From Welwitschia mirabilis (Eukaryota > Gnetophyta > Gnetopsida > Welwitschiales), in NCBI GenBank assembly GCA_051453625.1, contig JBOZIK010000001.1:112856844-112920843 (forward strand): a stretch of 64,000 nucleotides of DNA. The letters are read 5' to 3'. The notes under the pieces were generated by a model. The model had not been told where the DNA came from, did not search any database, and saw nothing but the letters and a program-made list of their open reading frames with translations. Below, piece by piece: positions 11,036-22,931 of the stretch. Made by a program: the position numbers and the translations under genes. The number at the start of each line of letters is the position of its first letter. Position 1 is the first letter of the stretch.

Positions 11036-14000
11036 AAAGATTAGAAAACCTTCCTAGTCATTGAGTAAATGATTAAATATTGAAAATTTTATAATAATAA
11101 ATAAGTCTAGTTATTAATTATTTAATAATAATAATAAAAATAATAGTATTAGTAAAACTAATTGTTTGGATGTTTATTTAACTTAGAATTTTATTTAAAG
11201 ATTAATTTATAGTTATAAGTTTTAGTAAATTAATTGAAAGATTGAGTTAATTATGAAAATTACTATTACTTGTGCATGTTTTTCTATTCTTATAGTTTGA
11301 AATTAGAATACCTAACTTATTTCAGAAATTAATTGCAGCTTTGATATAGATCTCTCTTAGTTTTATTTTATGCATGAAATAGTTACTATATGTGATCTAA
11401 AATATTTTCATTATTACTTATCTCATGCAGTTAAATTTATTTATCAGATATTGTTATATTATTGTTTGCACCCAGTGATCAGGCTTGGAAAGGATGGGTT
11501 ATGGAAACCTAAGCTGTTTGTAGAACTTAAGCCTTACCATTAGTTCTCCTATTAGTTCTTTATTATAAATACATGAGTCTCCCAGTCATTAGAATCATAG
11601 ATACATAACTTATAAATTGTGATTGTGTGGAGTTCAGATACAACTAGAAGTACTTTAGAGTTTTAGAAAAAAACGTGTGGTTCCTAACTTCCTCTTGTAA
11701 GCACTTTTATGGCTTCAATCTTGTATTTGCATGGTTTGATATTCATATGAATTATCGTGCTTGCTAATAAATGATTGAATAATTATAAAGATTTTGTTAA
11801 GTATCTTTTTAGTCTTGGAAGTTTTAAGTCTTACCATTATGTATATCCCTTTTATCATGATTCTTGTAACCTTGCCTATCTTGCCAACCTTATTGGGATA
11901 AAACCCTTGCTACTAACTTGTTGTAAGGTGTTTGTGGATGACTTGTGCTTCAATGACCATGACTATATGTTAAATAAGAGAATTAAAATTGGCCAGTGTA
12001 ACAGTTATTCACTCTTCAAGGAGCGCTACTCTCCGTTGTGAGTCCTGAGGCCATAAGGCTAAACTTCTAGAAAGAAAGGAAAAATGAAATCCAATTACCA
12101 TTTATCCCTTCTGATTTTGTGTAATAGTTTATCTAATTATGTTGTTAATGAATAGTAAAGAAGTTAATACTAATCGATGAGATTTATTGGTCATGTTTTC
12201 CTTGGAATGTAGTCATTTACCTTGTTTTGGGGACCCCTTTTCCCTACCTATTCCTTGTCATGAGCCATAATAGAAACTTTGATGGTTACAGTTCTTACAC
12301 CATACTTGCATGTATAGGAACATATGCAAAATACAATGCTAAAAAGATTTAATAAATGCAATGCAAACTGGGTGTCGTCTATGTACTTTCTTACTTTATT
12401 GCATGAATAATAATTGAAGGACTTATGTATTCTAGAGCCTTGTAATAGTTTCTGATGTAATGCCAATATTATACTTGAGTTGTCTCAAAAATAAAGAAAA
12501 TATACTTATTTGTTATTCATAAAAGGATTTTATGTGTTAGTTTTCTTTTCTTTTTGCAAAAGAGTTATTTGAGATATATTTTTATATGTACCTCTTGGAT
12601 AGTGGTTCTAAATAGATATTTTATTTCTAAGAAACCTCAGTTAATGTTATAGTTATGTACTTTTTATATTATTAAACTTCAAGTGAAACCGTGGCACAAT
12701 GGTCAAGTCAATAAAGATTTTAATGATAAGTTAGGAGTCCCTTTATTAACTTAACCATTGTGCTACAGTTTCACTTGAAGTTTAATAAAATAATAAACGT
12801 ATATAACTATAACATTAATTGAGGTTTGTTAGGAATAAACTATCTATTTAGAACTACTATCCATACGGTACATATAAAAATATTTCTTAAATAACTCTTT
12901 TGCAAAAGAGAAGAAAACTAACATGTAAAATCCTTTTATGAATAACAAATAAACACTTTTCTTTATTTCCAAGATAACTCAAGTATAATATTGACATTAC
13001 ATCAAAAACTATTACAAGACTCTAGAATACATAAGTCCTTTAATTATTATTCATGTAATAAAGTAAAAAAGTACATATATAACACTTAGTTTGCATTTCA
13101 TCCATTAACTCTTTTCTGCATCGTCTTTTGCATCGGTTCCTATACATGCAAGTACGGTATGAGAATTGTAACCATCACAGTTCCCAGTATGACCCACAAC
13201 TAGGAATAGGTAAGAAAAGGGAGTTCCTAAAACAATGTAAAGGACTACATTCCAAGAAAAACATGACCAAGACCTCTCATTAATTAGTATTAACTTCTTT
13301 ACTATTCATTTACAACATAATTAAGTAAAGGAGTTGCACACAACTAGAAGGGATAAATGGTAATTAGGTCTTATTTTCCCTTTTCTTTCTAGAAGTTCAG
13401 TCCTATGGCATTAGAACTAATAACAGAGAGTAGCACTCCCTAAAGAACGAACGACTAGTTATCCTAGCTAGTTTTAATTCTCTTATTTAACATCAAGTTA
13501 TGGTAAATGAAGCACAAGTTATCCACAAACATCTTACAAGAAGTTGAGATCAAGGGTTTTATCTAAATAAGGTCAGTAAGATAGGGAAGGTTGCAAGAAT
13601 CATGACATAAGGGATATACATAATGACGAGACTTACAAACTCCAAGAGTAATAAGATATTTAACAAAATATTTATAATTATTCAATCATTTCTAAGAAAG
13701 CATGATAATTCATACAAAAATAAAACCATGCAAGTATAAGAGTAATTCCATACAAGTATTTACAAGAGGAAGTTAGGGACCACACCTGTTCTTTACTAAA
13801 ACTCCAAAGTACTCATAGTTATATCTAAGCTTTACATGATCAAAATTTACAAGGTATGTATGTATGACTCTAATGTCTGGGGAACTCATGTCTTTATAAC
13901 AAAGGACTGACAGTAGGACTAATAGTAAGGCTTAAAGTTCTTTACATAGTTTAGGTTTCCATAACCTATCCTTTCCAAGCCTAGCCACTGGGTGTAAATA

Positions 14001-14435
14001 ATAATATAACAACATCTAATAAATAGATTTAACTACATGAGATAAATAACAAGATTAAATATTTTAGATCACATATAGTTACTATTACATGAATAAAATA
14101 TAGTTAAGAGAGATCTATATAAAAGTTTTAGTTATTTTCAAAAATAAATCAAGTTTTTTAATTTCAGACTTTAAGAATAGAAAAACATGCACAAGTAATA
14201 GTAAATTTCATAATCAACTCAATATTTTAATTAATTTACTAAAAGTAGTAACTATAAATTAATCTTTCAATAAATTTCTAAATTAAATAAACATGCAAAG
14301 GATTAATTTTACTGTTACAATTAATTTTATTATTATTATTATTGAATAATTACAAACTAGACTTATTTATTACTATAAAATTTCTAATATTTAATTATTT
14401 ATCTAAATGAGTAGAAAGATTTTCTAATCTTTGGA
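11036..14435. mobile_element. Giant imperfect palindrome, arms about 1.7 kb
   Basis: The left arm (about 11,036-12,716) is the reverse complement of the right arm (12,741 to about 14,435), around a 24-nt spacer at 12,717-12,740. The arms pair along their length at roughly 85% by eye, with small indels. Markers: cttcaagtgaaac at 12,677 pairs with gtttcacttgaag at 12,769; ggcttggaaaggat at 11,483 pairs with atcctttccaagcc near 13,968; the outermost match is around gattttctaatcttt near 14,418. No transposase is encoded. An A-box-like word (gtggcacaatggtcaag) sits at the inner ends. It may be a foldback element, two opposed LTRs or solo elements, or a segmental inverted duplication. The right end lies about 12 bp from the candidate gypsy LTR. 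Confidence 0.9.
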
Positions 14436-14446
14436 AAAATCTAAAT

Positions 14447-15746
14447 GTGATAAGTGTCCTATTAAAGTATAGTTAAATCTAATTTTTGTTCACTATCATA
14501 AATTATAAAGATACATTAGAGCTTGCAAAGATCTAATAAAGGATTTTAAATAAAGATTTAGATAGAAAGAAATTTAGGAAATAATTAAACATCAAATATT
14601 ACATATTTTTCTCCTAAAAATTAAGAATGATTGTTGATAAGATAACCTACGTAGAAAGATTAAATCAGGTTAAAGATATTACATTAATCACAAATTATTT
14701 ACAGATAAAAAATAAATTGTTTACTATAGATTCATAATTTCATGAAATAATTGATATCAAATACATTATATGTTATAATGAATCATGGGAAACAAAAGGA
14801 TGACATAAAAGATATCAAAAACACTAACAAATTAAACATCTAACCCTAATAATACATTAAAGAATAGGTTTAGATGATAATCATGAAAGAATATTCTAAA
14901 TGTACTATTATATAAATAGTAATCATAGTATGAATGAATTAAAGAACATATCTAATCATAGCGTGAAATGCATTCACCAATAATGCAAACACTAAAGAAA
15001 ATATCAATTTATCATAGATAAATACTTAGGCTTTATAATGCAAATTTCTTATGAATCAATCATTCCTTCAAACTCAAGAAGGAAGAAGAGAGGCTTTAAA
15101 GCTTGTGATGAGATAATCTCTCATTATAGCCATAGTAATTCTATATCTAGAATGATATTCTAATGAAATCAAATATAAAAATCAATGGATTACATCCTTT
15201 GGATAAAGATGTTTAATCCTTGAAGTAGGATTTGCTTTTATGGCATTCATTAGGGTTGTAAATTACATTAATATGTTCTTGTTCTTCTTGGGTTATAGGA
15301 TTTAAATATGTAATCATTAGTTTTCTTAAAGCTCTAGTTTAGTTCTTTAGTTAAGAAGCTAACTTTAGATCCATGATGTAAGGTTAGTATCATATTTTAT
15401 CTTGGAAGGAGTCCTCTTATAATGGGAGTGCCTAGTCATTAGGATCTATTAAAGATTATTAATTTTGTGAATGATTTATTTATTATTATTCCTCATCCTA
15501 CTCCATGTTCTTTGAACCAAATTATTTTTCCTTTATGAAACCATCTCTATCAAATTCCTTTCCACTTGAAATGAAGTCAAAGTTTAATTTATTAGTCTTA
15601 GTTTTTGAGGTGTTTTTGGTGCCCTTTATTATTATTCTTCTTAGTCCTTTAAAGAACTAATTTTCTAGGTAGGTTTTTAATCTAGTTTTTCATGCCTCTT
15701 AACTCCTATGACTTATTTGTTTGTAATAAAGTTAATTATCTTAACA
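14447..15746 (-). repeat. Candidate 3' LTR of the gypsy element
   Basis: This stretch aligns, diverged and with indels, to 46,903-48,014 in the same orientation. Shared blocks include tctaatcataattatga-like phrases, a block reading attagggttgtaaattacatt here (about 15,252) and attaggattgtaaattacatt near 47,661, and an end near ttaaca. In minus orientation it would start TGTTAA. No coding sequence is present. Confidence 0.6.
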
Positions 15747-16983
15747 TACCAACCCACTACATGGAGAGGTTTACGATCATTACATATATAAGAAAGTCAC
15801 TCATATGAGTTGGAAAAGGGAGGTTTTTTAAATTTCTTCTTACTCATTTTAATACATTAAAGATTCATTTACACATATTAATCCTCTTCTTATTTTGGAT
15901 TATAACATTAGAAGCAAGGAAGCTAGATCATCTATGATATAATAGCAAGGGTCCACATATCTAATAATAAATCTAAATACTTATAATTTATTCTTGAAAA
16001 TAAATTTATAATGAAATGCATCTTTCTATTTAAGGCATATTAAACATAAAGCTTCCCATAAAACAATGCTAGATCTCCGTATAATGTATAGGGATTAAAA
16101 CCTAAATTCAAAATATCCATTACTCTAGAAATAAAAGATGGGTAATGGAAATATCAATGCCTCTTTCTTTAGTTGAGAGAATCTAAGATTTATCTTCCTT
16201 TCCTCTAATTCTTTAGAATTTCACATCATGGTAATAAAAAAACATTTCTAAAAAATTCTGTAACCTTTTTAGGGTAGTGGATAGTGACTCTTTATTAAAG
16301 AAGAGGCTTTCATCCTCTGTCTTCAATCTTTTGCAAGTACATAGTAGCATATTGCTGTAGAAATTTGTAGAACATCCCTTCTATAATAATATCCTTGAAC
16401 CTGCTATACATCTTAGCTTAGGCTCTTAGTAAGTTTCTAGAAATAGGTAATAGTACCAATAGTACTAACAGTAGCACTAATTACATCACATAGAAAAAGA
16501 TTGACAATGGTGTAATCTAGTTTGTAGGGAAACGATTTGGTTTTAAAATAGAGAGCTTTAATCCATGGTACATGGTTTGGTTCATAGTTTTATAGATTAA
16601 ATATTGGATCTTAGTTATTAATAAATTATTGAAAATAAATGGTAGAGATCTATTATGATATGGATTAAGTTTAAAATTTGAATTTGTACTTTTTTGTTAT
16701 GTTCTTGACGAGGCTTAGTCTTGTATTTAAAATTAAAATCCTAGAGCTACAATTTAAATTTTTAAAAATAAGTTAGAATATAAAGTTTAAAATTAGATAA
16801 AATTTTATTTTAAAATTTTAATTTTTGCTTGAGGTTTTATCTCATTTGTTTCATTTATTTTTTCAACTAATCATTACACATATAATCTCAAAACAAATCA
16901 CATGAATTCATACCATCTTATGTTTAACTTCATGTATTTAATCCAAATTATTAAAATAAGTTACTCCTAATATTATTAATTAA
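15747..16983. other. 3' part of the gypsy element, left of the LINE
   Basis: AT-rich DNA with no recognised domain between the candidate 3' LTR and the LINE target site. Athila elements have a long region between integrase and 3' LTR, which would fit this stretch together with 22,932-24,680. The purine-rich stretch expected next to the LTR is only weakly visible (minus strand gtagtgggttgg at about 15,750). Confidence 0.45.
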
Positions 16984-17006
16984 GTATAGTTTCTAATTTA
17001 ATTAAT
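16984..17006. repeat. LINE target-site duplication, left copy
   Basis: This 23-bp stretch (beginning gtatag, ending aatttaattaat) matches 22,909-22,931 at 20 of 23 positions. The right copy starts directly after the LINE poly-A tail, as expected for target-primed integration. Confidence 0.8.
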
Positions 17007-17387
17007 CCAAATTATTAAATAAGTGAGTTAGGATATTGGCAATCAAATGTGGATTTTAATTGGAAATGGTTGATCTTCTCTTGAATGGGGGAGAGCATTG
17101 GAGGATTAAAGGAGAAAGCTAAAGTTCTAAAAGTACTAGGTTAGGGGGGGTAGTTTTGGTTTCAGAGAGCCACAACACAAAAGGGGACATTAGCGATCAC
17201 CATTTAGCTAGGCAATAAGTAAGTCATAGTTTCATTTATTTTGTGGGATATGATTTATAGCAAGCTTTAAGATAGAGCTCTTACCCTCAAAATGGAGTAG
17301 ACTCAATTCTTCAAGGAGAGGAAAACCCTAGTTTTAGTCATAGATAAAAACACTTTCTCTTAAATAGAAAAGAAACTTTAGTTTAGC

Positions 17388-18125
17388 ATGATCGACAAGT
17401 TTGCCTCATTTAGCTTGAGGCCCAAATTGGATCTTATTAGGAAACGAGTAGCTACCAAATGGATAACGATTAGTAAAATTAAGGTAATAGCCATACCAGA
17501 AGGATTAGTTCTTTTTCAAATTAATAATAAATGCGATCAAGATGAAGTCATAGCTAGAGGATCATGGTTCTTTCAAATGAAAGGATTATCCCTAGCCAAA
17601 TGAACGCTAGTGGTGTAATCAGATCCAAATATGTTCAAAACGATATCCATTTGGATTCATATACACAAGTTTCATTTGAAGTTTTAGGACAAAGATCTTC
17701 TAAGGAAAATCGCTTCTTAATTTAGAGAGTTAATAAAATTGGATAGAATTATTATATAATAAATAAGATTGGTGCTAGTAAGATTTTTTGTTTATATTAG
17801 TATTTAATAAATAAAGAATATTCAACTCACGAAATTTAGATCCAATGGTGTACATATAAGCTGAAAGTCACTTATGAGAATCTTATGGCTACATGTGAGA
17901 CTTATGGACAGTCTAGACATGCTCAAGGATGATGTGTAAGGATAGAGAAGAGATGTACCCATTGTGGAAGAAAAGGCCATAAAAAGGATGAATGCAAAAA
18001 AATATAAATTAATATTAAAGAAATCTAGAAAGAAACATGCTTCTTTTGTGGAAAATTAGGACATAATTAGAACTAATGCTAGCATAAACAAAAGAAAGAG
18101 AAGACAATCAAGAACATAATGGTTT
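17388..18125 (+). pseudogene. LINE ORF1 (gag-like, DUF4283-like with zinc knuckles)
   Basis: The start at 17,388 opens a 71-codon stretch whose pattern (KLDLIRKRVATKW, then a VLFQINN-like strand and a RGSWFFQMKG-like end) fits the N-terminal DUF4283-type domain of plant LINE ORF1. After stops, CCHC motifs follow: CTHCGRKGHKKDEC at about 17,958-17,999 is complete, and a second (CFFCGKLGHN...C at about 18,040) has two stops inside. The protein would bind LINE RNA in the RNP. It is broken by several stops and at least one frame change. Confidence 0.75.
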
Positions 18126-18394
18126 AGTAAATAAAAAGAAGAAAAAAGATAAGGAATATAATTCTTTTCAACACTTAATAGAAGAAGATCCTAAAAATAA
18201 TAATCAATCTCAAAACCAAACAAACATAAATGAGTCAAATGATGTTGAAACTCAGATGAAGAAAAGACTTAGTAATAGAATACTTAGGGAGAGGAAAATT
18301 ACAGAAAATGTGGCCAATAGCTCCTAAGAAACTATTGAAGACACAGTAAAAAAAAGTCAAGGGATACCCAGAAAGGGGCAAAAACAAACATAAT

Positions 18395-19080
18395 GGAGCG
18401 CTCTCCTAGAATTATAGGGGACTCAATCCTCCTTATGAAAATTTAGTCTATTTACAAGAGATAAAAATCTAAGATAGCATGAAATTAAATCACTCTAGAT
18501 AGAAATGGAACATTTTCATCTCTGTAGCATAAAGAAATTCATGAGAAATTATGATCCTCACAAGAAAGGAGGCAGATCAAGTCAACATTAGTAGGAATCA
18601 TTCAACAATCTATTTGAAGGAAAAAGGATGAATCATCATAAATTTTTATAGTCCTCAAAATAATCTAAAAAAAATCTTTCGTGCTAAATGACCTTCAAAG
18701 GTTAGTAGTGGATAAGATCAAATGGTTAGTAGTGGGGGATTATAATCAAAGCCTTTATCAATGGAAGAAAACAGGGGGCAAAAACTAGAATAGTAAAGGG
18801 ATAGCAATCCTTGGAGATTTTATGATGCAAAACATGCTCTTATATATACCACTTACTGGATTTAAATACACATGATCCATTATGAGAATGGAAGGTAACT
18901 AGATGATGTCCAGTATAAATCAAATACTAGTTTGAAAGGACAAAGCTGAGATACCAATTAAAACATGGTACTTGAAAAGAATGATCTCAGACCATTGATC
19001 AATTAACTTTATAATAGGGGTAATAACATCCCTCAGAGCCTCCTTTCAAACGAAGCGATATTAGATAATAAGAAAAGAGA
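18395..19080 (+). pseudogene. LINE ORF2 endonuclease region, heavily decayed
   Basis: Between ORF1 and RT the sequence can be read, with many stops, as an apurinic-type endonuclease. A YSPQNN-like phrase at about 18,640-18,665, a GDYNQ-like phrase near 18,735 (gggggattataatcaaagc) and an LEKNDLRP/SDH-like end near 18,990 sit where the family's NVYGP, GDFN and SDHCPI motifs fall. The assignment rests on order and these weak motifs. Confidence 0.55.
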
Positions 19081-19554
19081 TGAAAAGGATAGTTAAAAAG
19101 ATCTAAAATTAATATGATAATAACCTCCTCCTTATTTTCCTTTATAGAGGCTTAAATACTCTAAAGTCTCTCATCAAGGATTGGAGAAGGAAGAACAAAA
19201 AATATTCAAATAAAAAAAGGAGTTAGAGAAAGAGTTATAGAAAATTTTAGCTGAGAAAAAGAATGGAGAAGACTAAGACTATCTTTGCAATAGGAAATAT
19301 AGATGTTTTATAAAACTTCAAGAAATAAATGTAGACAAGAAGCATTATTAGAGAGAATTATCTAGGATTAAGTGGATCAAAGAAAGGGATAGGCACACCA
19401 AAGTTTTCTTCCAGTAGGCTAACCAGCACAAAGTAAAAAACAGAATAAGGAGACTTACCATTAGAGAGCAAGTAATTGAAAATAAAATGGATATAGTGAA
19501 GGAAATGTAGGCCAACTTTAAGAACGTATAGAAGTAGGAAGATATTGCCCTCAA

Positions 19555-20960
19555 TCTTATTCTAAAAGAAAAGAGAATTTCTGATGAAGCTAATGCTTAG
19601 CTAATTAAACCTTGGTTAGAGAAGAACTTCAGACAACCTTAAGATCAATGAAGAATAATAGAACTCCAGGGCTAGATGGCTGGCTAATAGAACTATTCAA
19701 GATCTACTTTCCTATTATGAGAGACAACCTTCATGATGTAATAAAAGTTGTCTTTAAAAATAAATGCATTCCTAGGGAAATGAATAGTACTAGAGTAGTC
19801 CTCATTCCTAAAAAATGGGATGCCAGTAAACTGAAAGAATACAAACTACTAAGCATTTATGACATTTTGTATAGGATCTTTGTAAAAATAATGGTGGGCT
19901 GTATTACCCCACTAATTCCTAAAGCGATCTCTCAGAACCAAGCTAGATTTATCTAACCTAGGTACATCTAAGATCAAATACTCCTAATTCATGAAATTAT
20001 TTATTCTATTAAAAACATAAGTTTCATTTACTCATTACTAAATTAGACATAGCAAAGGAATATAATTATATTAGCTAGCCAACCTTAGGATGCATTCTTA
20101 GAAAAATTAGATTTAAATCAGACATTAATAACTTATGGCTAGACATGCAAGCTTCTACGGAGTTCAATGTTAGAAGTTAATAGTCTTAGATCTAAACATC
20201 TTTTAGTAGATTAAGGATTAAGGCAATTGGACCCATTATCCCCTTACCTCTTTCTATTTGTCATAAATGTTTTACAAGGATTTCTTAGAAGTAATAGAGT
20301 AATAGGAATCAAAATAGGAAGACAAATATTCATTAATAACTACTACATGAATGACATAATTATTATGATTCAAGCTCATGCCAGTAAGCTAGAGATATTA
20401 CAAACTCCGTGAAGATTTTTGCAGATACCATGAGACTCCAAACTAACTAAAAAAGTCTAGAATTTACATTATAAGCAAAATCATCATCAAAAGGTATGAA
20501 ATCTCTAAAATTTTAAATGCAAAAATGGGAGACCTTCAAGACATCCACCTTAGAATCCCTCTTAGAAATTAGCATATGTCCCTGACCTGAAACTTCATCC
20601 TAGAATTAATTGAGAGAAAATGCAATGCTTAACAAAATAAATTTCTTTCCTAAAAAGCCAAGATCGTCCTTATAAATGTCTATCTGATATCTGTATTCAG
20701 GTACATATCCTTCATTATCACCCTCCTAAAACTTATAATCATAAAAATCAATAAAATTATGAAGGAATTCATTTAGTCAAGAGGTAAAGATAGAAGATGC
20801 AATTATTTGTAAATGAGAGCTTATTGCTCACCTCAAGAAGGCAAAAGATTGGGAAATTTATAGAACATAGAATTTTTTACTTCCTAGAGCACATAAAGTT
20901 CTCAAAAAACTTTTTTATGGCGATCAATCTTGGAGTGATCTAATTAGTTATAAATAACCT
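19555..20960 (+). pseudogene. LINE reverse transcriptase (RVT_1)
   Basis: The open stretch 19,612-19,956 carries the RVT_1 start: KNNRTPGLDGW, then VVLIPKK and a SISLCNV-like region, then QARFI. Next come LKLDIAK (about 20,035-20,055), and DPLSPYLFLFVI at about 20,230. The catalytic motif reads YMND at 20,344-20,355 where YADD or FADD is expected, so one catalytic Asp has become Asn. Stops and a frame change at about 19,957-20,226 separate the parts. It would copy LINE RNA at the nicked target, but this copy cannot. Confidence 0.88.
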
Positions 20961-21300
20961 AGATGGGGCATAGGAGAAGGGGAGTTCTACCTTAGAAAAC
21001 ATCTCTAGAATGCTGGAAGAAACCTGATGGGGTTAAACATTTATGATGATAACACTACCAAACTGATTTTCATTAAGAAATATGGAAAAAATGAGGCCTA
21101 CAAAATTTATTAGAGGGGGAAATTTTCAAATAAAATAAATATTTTTTACTAATTGAAGGACCAAAATCGACTTCTAACAAGAAACCAATTACTCAAATGA
21201 GGCATCCATGTGGCTACCAATTGTCCAATTTATCAATCATGCTAAGAAAATGTACAACATCTTTTTCATCAATGTAAATGGAGCTCAAAATTAATGTATA
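20961..21300 (+). pseudogene. LINE C-terminal zinc-binding domain (zf-RVT-like)
   Basis: A region readable as WGIGEGEFYLRKH, NAGRNLMGLNIYDDN, then CPIYQSC and NVQHLFHQCKWS at about 21,220-21,285 follows the pattern of the zf-RVT domain after RT in plant LINEs (C-x2-C ... HLF-x2-C). Stops interrupt it. From 21,300 to about 22,080 I see only weakly coding sequence. Confidence 0.6.
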
Positions 21301-22079
21301 GGTATTATAATAATAGAAACATATCTGAGACATGCTTAAATGATGGGATATGCCTAACATTATGGCAGATTTAGCAAACCTATAATGAAGTAATCTTTAA
21401 TAGTATCCCCTTTCCATTTTCTATAAACACTATCAAAAAGATTAAATGATATCATTCTTAAATCAAGGCTGCCATAGAGATCATACTAACAATTGAGTCA
21501 TTAGACCCAAGCTTATTTGAAGGGTATGTTACCCTTTGGGATAAGGTGTAAGACTTGGATTAGGAATCTCCTTTACACAAACTAAAAGAAGAGCCTAAGG
21601 CAAATATCAATCCATTCTATAGAATATGAGGGGATCAAAGTAATACTTTTAGATAAACCTCAATTAAAATTATAGAAGAATCCCTTTCCTGCCTATTAGA
21701 TATTTCTATGGTAGGGGAAAGAACCCCTCTTAATAGAAAAAAATGCAGGAGGCCTCTCATTTCTTCTTGGGAGGTGTTCCTAAGCTATCTAATGGTCATA
21801 TTAGTTACAAAGCGCTTCATCCCCCATGGGGTGTAGAATCAGAGATGATTGACTAATACTTTATTCAAATCAATTGTTGTTCAAAGTTGTTAGGGATGCA
21901 TTTCATCTTTCTGAAGGGCTTAAACCTAGGAAATCAAGTTAATTTACCCTACTTCTTTGTCTAAGTACTATGACAGAAAGAATTCTTAAGGCACTTAGGA
22001 CTTGTTATGGTTCTATAAAGAGCTACAAGGGAGATGAGGGTAAGGGAGACTCTCCCTTTTCCTTCTTCTTAGTGAAGGA

Positions 22080-22670
22080 CTTTAAAGGAGACTCAACATT
22101 CCAAAGGAAAAAATAAAAAATTATCAAAGAATGATAATGTTCCTTAACCTAAGAAGGAGTCTGAATCGAGAAGCCCTTAATCTCAAAGACAGGTAACTCT
22201 ACCCCCACCCAAAGAGGTTCAAGCAGAGGAAGTAATTCTTCCCCTAATGCAGGAAGAGGTAGTTTAGAAAGAACCCTAATTTGAAGCTCAGGAAAAAAAG
22301 GAAGAAGATAGCCCTAATCATAATAAGAGGACAGATTTCCAATCCCACTAAAATTCCTTCTCTAAAGTAGAAAATTAAGAGCCCCATAAGGACATTGATA
22401 TAGACTATACAAGAAGAGAAGTCTTTCTAGCTACAATTCATGGATCAAAGAGATGTCCCTTATTGATCCTAGGAATCTCTCACAAATCTTAGTTGAATGC
22501 CATTAATTTAAGTTACTAAAAGAAGGCCCTTAGACTACATCCTGACAAAAACCAGACAAGATCAGAGGAATTTCAAGAAGTGAATCAAGCTTTTGAGGTT
22601 TTAACAGATGATCTGAAATGATTTCTGGCTTAGCACCAGCATGGCCATCTTTTCCCCAACTATAGAAAAT
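22080..22670 (+). pseudogene. LINE-internal J-domain (DnaJ-like) with charged linker
   Basis: A frame with in-frame stops but little sign of indels runs from a Lys/Glu/Pro-rich linker (with VTLPPPKEVQAEEVILPLMQ at about 22,193) into a J-domain-like segment (about 22,450-22,665). It starts with a LLILGIS phrase like the domain's (Y)xVLGIS helix I region, then LNAINLSY, KKALRLHPDKN with the HPD signature at 22,538-22,546, then FQEVNQAFEVLTD. J-domains stimulate Hsp70 ATPases. The segment lies inside the LINE boundaries, after the RT part and before the 3' UTR and poly-A. Several stops fall at expected Gln or Arg codons (SY-stop-KK, LK-stop-FLA-stop). It may be a captured host DnaJ exon or a lineage-specific C-terminal domain of this LINE. 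Confidence 0.8.
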
Positions 22671-22908
22671 ATTAATCCTATGTTTCCCCTATTTTTTGAT
22701 AGTTCTATAATATCTTTTACTCATTCTATGTTAAAATTACTTTTTGGAAAAGTTTTACCCTCGATTTTGCTTTGAATCTAGTAGGCTTATGTGAATTCTA
22801 TAGGCTAGTTTTTGCCAATTGAGTTTTTCATAGCCCTCAGTATAGGGGAGTTTCACCTCATTTGCAATGATTCTCTTTTAATATAATATTTTCTTTTTTC
22901 AAAAAAAA
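22671..22908 (+). other. LINE 3' UTR and poly-A tail
   Basis: Non-coding, T-rich sequence ends in ttttttcaaaaaaaa at 22,894-22,908, directly followed by the right target-site copy. Confidence 0.75.
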
Positions 22909-22931
22909 GTATTGCTTTTAATTTAATTAAT
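22909..22931. repeat. LINE target-site duplication, right copy
   Basis: Matches 16,984-17,006 at 20 of 23 positions and starts immediately after the poly-A tail. Confidence 0.8.

Larger units (their letters stand above)
17007..22908 (+). mobile_element. Full-length but dead L1-type LINE
   Basis: Bounded by a 23-bp target-site duplication and ending in a short A run (22,901-22,908). Order: 5' UTR, ORF1 with CCHC knuckles, endonuclease, reverse transcriptase, zinc-binding RT-associated domain, a charged linker with a J-domain, and a 3' UTR. The length of 5.9 kb is normal for plant L1. All reading frames carry stops, many at expected Gln or Trp codons. It sits in the 3' part of the gypsy element and so is younger than that element. 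Confidence 0.88.

Noticed and set aside
11775-12041. 88-codon open frame in the left palindrome arm
   Set aside because: The matching stretch in the right arm (about 13,420-13,690) is not kept open, so the frame is not conserved.
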